A stretch of 15,700 nt of DNA from Lentimicrobiaceae bacterium (GTDB lineage: Bacteria; Bacteroidota; Bacteroidia; Bacteroidales; WCHB1-69). The notes under the pieces are model-generated. The model was not told where the DNA came from. It did no database searches and saw only the letters and a program-made list of their open reading frames with translations. The translations under genes were made by a program, and so were the position numbers. Of the stretch, positions 7,588 through 13,631 are shown one piece after another. The stretch lies in the NCBI GenBank assembly GCA_009787485.1, contig WQWP01000051.1, forward strand, positions 1 to 15,700. The letters run 5' to 3'. The first letter of the stretch is position 1. Each line of letters opens with the position of its first letter.

Positions 7588-9834
7588 TTATTCGGGTGCA
7601 ATGCGCTCTACTTTTTCTACTTGATCTATTTTAGATAAATTTTCAATTAATTCGTTCAGCGCTTTCACATTTTGAATATATATCATTAACTTTCCGGTGA
7701 AAGTGTTGCTCTTGCACCAGATATCGAACGATCTGATATTTAGTTCCATTTGAGAGCTAACCACATCAATAATCTCTTTTACCATCGCTTTTCTGTCGAA
7801 TCCGGAAATTCTGATTCCGGAGAGAAACGCCACATTAGATTCTTTGCGCCATTTGGCTTTAATGATACGGTTTCCAAATTTCGACATTTGCTCAATGGCA
7901 TGCGGACACTGGGTTTGATGCACCTCTATGATGTCGTTTGTAATTTGAAATCCCATCACCTGATCTCCCGGTATAGGGTTGCAACATTCGGCAATCACAT
8001 AACGAATTACATCTGAAATTTCATCCAACAGGAACACTTCCGGCTTTTTATCCAACTGTTCATCAATTAATCTATCAATTTCTTTTTCAGGCAATTGGTC
8101 TGCAATCTTCTTTCTGAAATCATCAATAGCATTGGTATTGGAGGTTTTTCTTCTAAAAATCTTACGGATACGATCTTTTGTAATCACGCCTTCTGCCACG
8201 TGGTTCCAAAATTCATAGGGCGACAAGATTCTTGCATCTGCCTGTACACGACCAATATTTGAGGCGTTATTTTCAACTCTCAATGATTTAAAAATGTCAG
8301 CCAAAATCTTTTTTCCTTCCTCTTCCTTTTTTTTGTGCTCTTCACGAAAGGCTTCCTTAAGTTTTTCACGCGCATAAGCCGTTTTCACATAATTAAACCA
8401 TTCCGGTTTAGGAGTCTGTTTTTTTGATGTAATGATTTGAAGCTGATCGCCGTTTTTCAGTATATAATCAATAGGCACAATATTGTAATTCACTTTTGCG
8501 CCAATACATTGGTTTCCGAGATTGGTGTGCAGTTCGTAGGCAAAATCAAGCACAGTGGCGCCGGCAGGCAGCACTATTCTTTCGCCTTTTGGGGTAAACA
8601 CAATAACCTCTTTCAAATTCAAATTCAACTTTACTTCGTTTAGAAACTCCAAAGCGGTAGTATCTTCACTTTGCAACATGCCTCTGATTTTTTCAAGCCA
8701 TTCTTCCACACGGTTTTCATATTCCTGCGGGTTTCTGTTTTCCTCCTTGTATTTAAAATGCGCAGCAAGTCCTTTTTCTGCAATTTCATCCATACGTTGC
8801 GAACGAATTTGCACCTCTACCCATTTTCCGGTTTTGCTCATTGCCGTAATGTGCAACGATTGATACCCGTTAGGTTTGGGATTTGTGATAAAGTTTCTTT
8901 CGCGTAAATGATTGGTTTTGTAGAGTTCTGTAATGATCGTATGGATTCGCCAGCAAATAATTTTTTCTTCTTCGGGAGGGGAATCAAATACAAAGCGCAC
9001 GGCAAAAATGTCGTAAATATCATCAAAATTGATTTTTTTCCGAATCATTTTTTGATGAATGGAGTAAATTGATTTTGTTCTGTTGGTAACCTCCGCTTCA
9101 ATGCCGGCTTCCTGCAGTTTTTCAATGATGGGTTTGGTAAAATCGTCAATTAATGTATTTCTCTTCTGTTCAGAGGTTTCAAGTGCATGAAAAATCTTAT
9201 TATACTCAACGGGGTCATTATATTTCATTGCTAGGTCTTCCAGTTCGCTTTTAATGGTATAAAGCCCCAGACGATGTGCGATAGGAACGAAAAAGAAGGA
9301 GGTTTCGGAAGATATTTTCCATTGTTTTTCTTGCGGCATAGCGCTGAGCGTTCTCATGTTGTGCAGTCTGTCTGCCAGCTTTATCAAAATTACACGCACA
9401 TCTTCAACGGTAGATAGTAATATTTTTTTAAAATTTTCAGCTTGCACCGATTGATCTACATCAATCACAATATCCTCTATTTTAGTAAGTCCATCCACAA
9501 TTTTAGCAACATCCTGACCAAACAGTCCTTCAATATCTTTCAATGTATAATCGGAATCCTCCACCACATCGTGAAGGAGCGCAGCAATCATGGAAGTAAC
9601 ACCCAGATTGATTTCCTGTCCAACAATATGCGCTACAGCAATTGGATGATAGATGTAGGGTTCGCCACTCTTACGGCGCATATCTTTATGAGCATCAACA
9701 GCTAATGCAAATGCTTTATGAAAAATTCTGTGCTGTTGCTTGGTAGCCCGCAATGGAAGCAAGCTACACAATTCTCTGTATTTCTTTAAGATTGTTTTCT
9801 TTTCTAATGTCAGGTTAGGTATGTAAATTTCCAT
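7588..9834 (-). CDS. relA: Bifunctional (p)ppGpp synthetase/hydrolase, RelA/SpoT type
   Basis: This long RSH enzyme makes and degrades the stringent-response alarmone (p)ppGpp. Its 748 residues show the full domain order. The HD hydrolase has YHP (62-64), LLHDVVED (86-93) and a later LADRLHNMRT. The synthetase covers about 245-375 with KSIYSIHQKM, DIYDIFAVRFVF, NPKPNGYQSLH (about 315) and VEVQIRSQRMDEIAEKGLAAH. The TGS domain is near 405-460 (VFTPKGERIVLPAGATVLDF). A conserved cysteine segment follows (AECCNPIPGD near 612, with HQTQCPHAI after it), and a C-terminal ACT domain spans about 668-745. The HD and ED residues are kept, so both activities are expected. The ATG at 9834 begins one base after the stop of the dnaX tail, so the two genes are probably co-transcribed and translationally coupled (inference). 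Confidence 0.96.
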   Translation of the reverse strand: MEIYIPNLTLEKKTILKKYRELCSLLPLRATKQQHRIFHKAFALAVDAHKDMRRKSGEPYIYHPIAVAHIVGQEINLGVTSMIAALLHDVVEDSDYTLKDIEGLFGQDVAKIVDGLTKIEDIVIDVDQSVQAENFKKILLSTVEDVRVILIKLADRLHNMRTLSAMPQEKQWKISSETSFFFVPIAHRLGLYTIKSELEDLAMKYNDPVEYNKIFHALETSEQKRNTLIDDFTKPIIEKLQEAGIEAEVTNRTKSIYSIHQKMIRKKINFDDIYDIFAVRFVFDSPPEEEKIICWRIHTIITELYKTNHLRERNFITNPKPNGYQSLHITAMSKTGKWVEVQIRSQRMDEIAEKGLAAHFKYKEENRNPQEYENRVEEWLEKIRGMLQSEDTTALEFLNEVKLNLNLKEVIVFTPKGERIVLPAGATVLDFAYELHTNLGNQCIGAKVNYNIVPIDYILKNGDQLQIITSKKQTPKPEWFNYVKTAYAREKLKEAFREEHKKKEEEGKKILADIFKSLRVENNASNIGRVQADARILSPYEFWNHVAEGVITKDRIRKIFRRKTSNTNAIDDFRKKIADQLPEKEIDRLIDEQLDKKPEVFLLDEISDVIRYVIAECCNPIPGDQVMGFQITNDIIEVHQTQCPHAIEQMSKFGNRIIKAKWRKESNVAFLSGIRISGFDRKAMVKEIIDVVSSQMELNIRSFDIWCKSNTFTGKLMIYIQNVKALNELIENLSKIDQVEKVERIAPE

Positions 9835-9835
9835 T

Positions 9836-10426
9836 TTAGTCTTTAATTTTAAGGTCTAATATTTGTAGAAAATCTTCAAACTCCTCATTTTGCTCTTTAA
9901 AATTTTGCAATTTATCTTTTACATCATAAATAATCTTTTTTACTTCCAACTGTTCATTTGTTTCAACAACCACATCTTCAATTTTTTCATCGTAATGAGT
10001 GCGTAAAAATTCCAGCACATCTCTTATTTTCGCTTCAAAATGTTCTTTTTGAATATCGTTTTTAACGGTTACTTTGATGATATTGTTATTTATTTCGGGC
10101 AACGATTCTTTTAACGGATAATAAATTGTGGGCACGGATGAGAAGACTTGTTCGAAGAGGGCGCGCCAATGGGTGGGGAAATCAGAGGTTCGCGCGTTCT
10201 GCCTTTCGTTTTCTGCTTTCTGCTTTTTGCTTTCTGCTTCCTCACCGTTCACCGTCTTCCGCTCGCCTATTATATCGGTAATATCCGGAGTTTTCTTAAC
10301 AGGCACGGAGACAGGCGCCACGAAGCCGCGTGTGGATTGCTGCGGGGCTGTGGAAGGCACTAAATTGGATATGCCTGCCGGCTGGGGCTCTGCACTACTT
10401 CTCCCGTGATTGCCTGACGCTTGCGG
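9836..10426 (-). CDS. dnaX: dnaX C-terminal (tau-like) segment in a shifted frame
   Basis: This frame is open from just after a TAA at 10427-10429 to the TAA at 9836-9838 (196 codons). Its only plausible independent start is a GTG at 10360, giving 174 residues. The first part is a Pro/Ser/Ala- and Lys/Glu-rich linker (about 10110-10420), as expected between the clamp-loader core and the tail of a gamma/tau protein. The last 120 residues form a compact domain starting at HWRALFEQV, with PEINNNIIKVTVKN, LEFLRTHYDEKIEDVVVE and a C-terminal NEEFEDFLQILDLKIKD, which resembles the end of Bacteroidota DnaX proteins. It lies in frame +1 (or -2) relative to the upstream core. I read it as the tail of the same gene, reached by recoding or separated by a frameshift. 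A separate gene is less likely because there is no ATG and it begins inside a linker. Confidence 0.75.
   Translation of the reverse strand, partial: PQASGNHGRSSAEPQPAGISNLVPSTAPQQSTRGFVAPVSVPVKKTPDITDIIGERKTVNGEEAESKKQKAENERQNARTSDFPTHWRALFEQVFSSVPTIYYPLKESLPEINNNIIKVTVKNDIQKEHFEAKIRDVLEFLRTHYDEKIEDVVVETNEQLEVKKIIYDVKDKLQNFKEQNEEFEDFLQILDLKIKD
10210..10237. repeat. dnaX: Four tandem heptamers in the dnaX linker
   Basis: On the plus strand TTTCTGC is repeated four times head to tail (third copy TTTTTGC), which is GCAGAAA on the coding strand. Seven is not a multiple of three, so gain or loss of one unit would shift the frame of the tau-like tail. The repeat encodes a Lys/Glu/Gln-rich linker. 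Confidence 0.85.
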
Positions 10427-11528
10427 TTAACTTATATACGTAATTGCCATTGATTTGCATCAAACAGATTTCAACGGAAAGGCGTTTGTTTTGAGATAGT
10501 TTATAGTTAAAGTCGCATTGGTTGGCTAATTCTAAACCACGAAGCAACAATTGCCTGTCGGATTGTTTGGATTGTTCAAGAAAACGCTGCTTCACAGAAT
10601 CGGAGACCTCCATTAACCTGATGGTAGAAGTGTTTTGCGACATCAGCAACTGCCGGAAATGGGCAGCCAAACCGGAAATAAAATGCTGACCATCGAAGCC
10701 TCTATTCAGAATATCATCAAATAGCAGTAGCGCGGCAGAGCCCTCTTCACTGAATAGAAAGTCGGTCATTTTAAAATAGTTGTCCACATCCAATACATTC
10801 AAATGCTGGATGGTGGTTTGATAGGTAATATTTTTTCCGGAAAAACTCACCAATTGGTCGAAAATAGAGAGTGCGTCGCGGAGTGCGCCATCGGCTTTTG
10901 AGGCAACTACGCGCAATGCTTCCTCTTCAGCCTGTACGGCTTCGCTTTTTGCCACAAAGGCAAGGTGTTTCATAATGTCATTGTCTCCAATACGTTTAAA
11001 ATCATATACCTGACAACGTGACAGGATGGTAGGGATAATTTTATGTTTTTCGGTGGTTGCCAGAATAAATTTGGCATAGGGTGGTGGTTCTTCCAACGTT
11101 TTTAAAAAAGCATTAAACGCCTGATTGGAAAGCATGTGCACTTCGTCTATGATATACACTTTAAATTTGGCGCCCTGCGGGCTGATGCGTACTTGCTCTA
11201 CCAGCGAGCGAATATCTTCTACCGAGTTGTTGGAAGCGGCGTCTAACTCATACACATTAAAGGAGGCAGATGCATTGAACGATCTGCAAGACTCACATTC
11301 ATTGCAAGGTTCAAAATCGGGAGTGAGGTGGTGGCAGTTGAGCGCTTTGGCAAAGATACGGGCGCAGGTGGTTTTGCCCACGCCTCTTGGACCGCAAAAC
11401 AGGAATGCTTGCGCTACCTGCTGGGTCTTAATCGCATTTTTGAGTGTAGAAACAATCGAGTCTTGCCCCACCACCGTATTGAAAGTGGATGGGCGGTATT
11501 TGCGGGCAGATACTATGAAATTATCCAT
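10395..11528 (-). CDS. dnaX: DNA polymerase III clamp loader, gamma-like core of DnaX
   Basis: DnaX is the ATPase of the clamp loader that opens the beta sliding clamp and places it on primed DNA. The 377-residue frame starts MDNFIVSARKYRPSTF (start at 11528) and shows Walker A GPRGVGKTT (46-54), a zinc site formed by Cys65, Cys75, Cys78 and Cys81, Walker B IIDEVH (126-131), LKTLEEPP, ILATTE and the SRC arginine-finger motif (170-172). The collar domain follows and ends near VEICLMQINGN (about 350-360). The frame then stops at a TAG (10395-10397). In E. coli, domains I-III end at about residue 373 and the gamma product also ends soon after, so this product alone would be a minimal gamma. Bacteroidota DnaX proteins are usually near 600 residues; the missing tail lies in the next frame (9836-10426). 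Confidence 0.93.
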   Translation of the reverse strand: MDNFIVSARKYRPSTFNTVVGQDSIVSTLKNAIKTQQVAQAFLFCGPRGVGKTTCARIFAKALNCHHLTPDFEPCNECESCRSFNASASFNVYELDAASNNSVEDIRSLVEQVRISPQGAKFKVYIIDEVHMLSNQAFNAFLKTLEEPPPYAKFILATTEKHKIIPTILSRCQVYDFKRIGDNDIMKHLAFVAKSEAVQAEEEALRVVASKADGALRDALSIFDQLVSFSGKNITYQTTIQHLNVLDVDNYFKMTDFLFSEEGSAALLLFDDILNRGFDGQHFISGLAAHFRQLLMSQNTSTIRLMEVSDSVKQRFLEQSKQSDRQLLLRGLELANQCDFNYKLSQNKRLSVEICLMQINGNYVYKLTASVRQSREK

Positions 11529-11582
11529 GGTGTTAAAATAATAGTTTATTTATCAATATCTTGATTGTGATATTAATCTTTG

Positions 11583-11590
11583 CAAAAATA
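11583..11590 (-). promoter_or_regulatory. Candidate -7 element of dnaX
   Basis: The minus strand reads TATTTTTG, an exact TAnnTTTG match, 55 bp upstream of the dnaX ATG in the 200-bp divergent gap. No -33 box is evident at standard spacing. Confidence 0.45.
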
Positions 11591-11658
11591 TATTTTTATC
11601 TCAACTTTTTTGTCAGACAGCCTTTTTTTAACCCATAAACATTTTTCAATTTATTCTA

Positions 11659-11666
11659 TACCTTCG
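11659..11666 (+). promoter_or_regulatory. Candidate -7 element of the GSCFA/LuxE-like operon
   Basis: TACCTTCG is one mismatch from TAnnTTTG and lies 63 bp before the ATG at 11729. An alternative, also one mismatch, is TACTTTTT at 11687-11694. I cannot decide between them from sequence alone. Confidence 0.35.
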
Positions 11667-11728
11667 CCTTGTAAATTAAAAAAATATACTTTTTTTGCAA
11701 GTCATTGTTAACCAAAATTATACTCTAA

Positions 11729-12586
11729 ATGAAATTCCGTACCGAGTTGCCCCTTCCCAAATTCCCGTTTCAAATCTCTTACCAGGATCGGCTATTACTG
11801 CTCGGCTCCTGCTTCTCTGATCACATAGGAAGTTTTTTGGAACAGCATCGGTTTTTTGTACTTTCTAACCCGTTTGGAACTCTTTTTAATCCGGTTTCTA
11901 TCGCAAATGTCTTAAAGATGACGATTGACCCAACGCTATTTACTGAAGATTATCGCTATTTTTTTGATAAGCGATGGGTTAGTTTTGCCCATCACGGCTC
12001 ACTCTCTCATCATGATGAAAATCAATTTATTACACAAATCGAACAGCAGTGGCAAAATACCAAAGCTTTTTTGGAAAAAACCGGTCTTTTGTTCATCACT
12101 TTCGGAACCGCATATTGTTACCGGTTTTTGGAAAGAGATTTGGTGGTTGCCAACTGCCATAAAATTCCTAACAGGCAATTTGAAAAGTTTCGACTTACAA
12201 TTGAGGAAATTGTACAAATTTACAGAGAAATTGTACAAAAACTTCAACAGATCAATCCTTCGTTGAAAATAATTTTTACGGTTAGTCCGGTGCGCCACCT
12301 GGGAGATGGATTTCACGAAAACCAGCTCAGCAAGTCGGTGTTGCACCTTGCTATTGAGCAATTAACAGACGACAAAACCATTTTTTACTTTCCGGCTTAT
12401 GAAATATTGATGGACGATTTGCGAGATTACCGTTTTTATGCGGACGATTTGTGCCATCCGCAGGAAAATGCAGTGCGTTATATTGAAGAGATTTTTGCAG
12501 ATTCTTTTTTTTCTCAAGCTACCAAAGAGAAACAAAAAGAGATTGAAAAAGAGAACAAGTTTTTAAATCACAGGAAATTAAAATGA
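11729..12586 (+). CDS. GSCFA-domain protein
   Basis: The protein carries the GSCFA signature near its start: LLLLGSCFSDHIG (22-34), then NPFGTLFNPVSI (47-58). Further on are FITFGTAYCYRF, IIFTVSPVRHLGDGFHENQ, FPAYEILMDDLRDYRFYADD and DDLCHP, with a charged C-terminal tail. The arrangement of an early Ser in a Gly-Ser-Cys motif and a late Asp-x-x-His resembles SGNH-type hydrolases, so a hydrolase or acyl-esterase activity is plausible but unproven. The length of 285 residues is slightly short for the family as I recall it (about 310-330). There is no signal peptide, so it is probably cytoplasmic. Its TGA stop overlaps the next gene's ATG by four bases (ATGA), which points to translational coupling with the LuxE-like protein. 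Confidence 0.9.
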   Translation: MKFRTELPLPKFPFQISYQDRLLLLGSCFSDHIGSFLEQHRFFVLSNPFGTLFNPVSIANVLKMTIDPTLFTEDYRYFFDKRWVSFAHHGSLSHHDENQFITQIEQQWQNTKAFLEKTGLLFITFGTAYCYRFLERDLVVANCHKIPNRQFEKFRLTIEEIVQIYREIVQKLQQINPSLKIIFTVSPVRHLGDGFHENQLSKSVLHLAIEQLTDDKTIFYFPAYEILMDDLRDYRFYADDLCHPQENAVRYIEEIFADSFFSQATKEKQKEIEKENKFLNHRKLK

Positions 12587-13563
12587 ATTTTGCAGATATT
12601 TTTCACCCATATTCCGATTTAGATTTTGAGCAACATGCGTTGGCGCTGTTTCGGCATCAGTATGAGAAGAACGAAGTATATCATTCTTTTTGTAATATGT
12701 TGAATGTTAATATAAAAAATATAAGCTCGCTATCGCAAATTCCATTTTTACCCATCTCGTTTTTCAAAACCCATCATGTTAAAACAGGAGAATTTGCTCC
12801 TGAGATCGTTTTTTGGAGCAGCGGAACTACAGGAAGCGAAACATCGCAACACTTCATAAAAGATGTTACACTTTACGAAAGCGCTTTTTTGCACGCTTTT
12901 GAATATTTTTACGGAGACCCTTCTGGTTATTGTTTTTTAGCATTATTGCCCAACTATTTGGAACAAAAACACTCCTCATTAATCTATATGATGAAGCGGT
13001 TTATTTCCGGTTCAAAATATGCTGAAAGTGGGTTTTATTTGTACAATGTTGAAGAATTATTTGAAAAACTTACCACATTAAGAGAAAAAAAGATAAAAAC
13101 AGTCTTATTTGGCGTTTCTTTTGCTTTATTGGATTTTGCCGAAAAATTCACCGTAACATTTCCCGATTTAATGGTATTTGAAACCGGCGGCATGAAAGGG
13201 CGCCGCCCCGAAATGATAAAAGAAGAACTGCATCGGATTCTGTGCAACACATTTGGCGTAAAAACAATCCATTCCGAGTACGGCATGTGCGAGTTGTTAT
13301 CGCAGGCATACAGCAACGGGCAGAACCTGTTTGCCACCCCTCCATGGATGAAACTCCTGTTTCGCGACGAAAAAGACCCGCTCCATTGCGCCGCCTCCCT
13401 TAGTAGCGGAGTAATCAATGTTATTGACTTTGCCAACATAGATTCCTGCGCCTTCATTGCCACCGACGACTTAGGAAAAAGAGCAACAAACGGGATGATA
13501 GAGATTTTGGGCAGGTTGGATGCTGCACAGGTAAGGGGATGCAATTTGATGTACCGGCTGTAA
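12583..13563 (+). CDS. LuxE-like acyl-protein synthetase (adenylate-forming)
   Basis: The 326-residue protein resembles the LuxE acyl-protein synthetase branch of the adenylate-forming (ANL) superfamily. It shows the phosphate-binding motif FWSSGTTGSETSQH (77-90), FETGGMKGRR (199-208), SEYGMCELLSQAYS (231-244), the ATDDLG motif (293-298) that should contact the ribose, and a terminal EILGRLDAAQVRGCNL. LuxE-type enzymes activate a fatty acid as acyl-AMP and pass it to a thiol; the substrate here is unknown. It lacks the large C-terminal lid of typical acyl-CoA ligases, as expected for LuxE-like proteins. Its ATG at 12583 overlaps the end of the GSCFA gene, so the two are one operon. An activated acyl group made here and handled by the GSCFA protein is a reasonable inference. 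Confidence 0.85.
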   Translation: MNFADIFHPYSDLDFEQHALALFRHQYEKNEVYHSFCNMLNVNIKNISSLSQIPFLPISFFKTHHVKTGEFAPEIVFWSSGTTGSETSQHFIKDVTLYESAFLHAFEYFYGDPSGYCFLALLPNYLEQKHSSLIYMMKRFISGSKYAESGFYLYNVEELFEKLTTLREKKIKTVLFGVSFALLDFAEKFTVTFPDLMVFETGGMKGRRPEMIKEELHRILCNTFGVKTIHSEYGMCELLSQAYSNGQNLFATPPWMKLLFRDEKDPLHCAASLSSGVINVIDFANIDSCAFIATDDLGKRATNGMIEILGRLDAAQVRGCNLMYRL

Positions 13564-13582
13564 CTTTTTTAAAAAGAAATGC

Positions 13583-13590
13583 TATTTTTG
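13583..13590 (+). promoter_or_regulatory. Candidate -7 element of the secreted adhesin gene
   Basis: TATTTTTG is an exact TAnnTTTG match, 41 bp before the ATG at 13632, within the 68-bp gap after the LuxE-like gene. The leader is very A/T-rich with no Shine-Dalgarno site. A T-run at 13565-13570 lies upstream but there is no clear TTTG box. Confidence 0.5.
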
Positions 13591-13631
13591 CGCACTTTTT
13601 ACAAAAAAAATATTATATTAAAACATTTATT

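Noticed and set aside
10128..10409. Plus-strand open frames opposite the dnaX linker.
   Set aside because: They are low-complexity Phe/Leu/Ser-rich reads through the heptamer repeat and do not resemble a real protein.
13035..13544. A 169-residue open frame antisense to the LuxE-like gene.
   Set aside because: It is a shadow of a well-supported gene, with no recognisable motif and no promoter.
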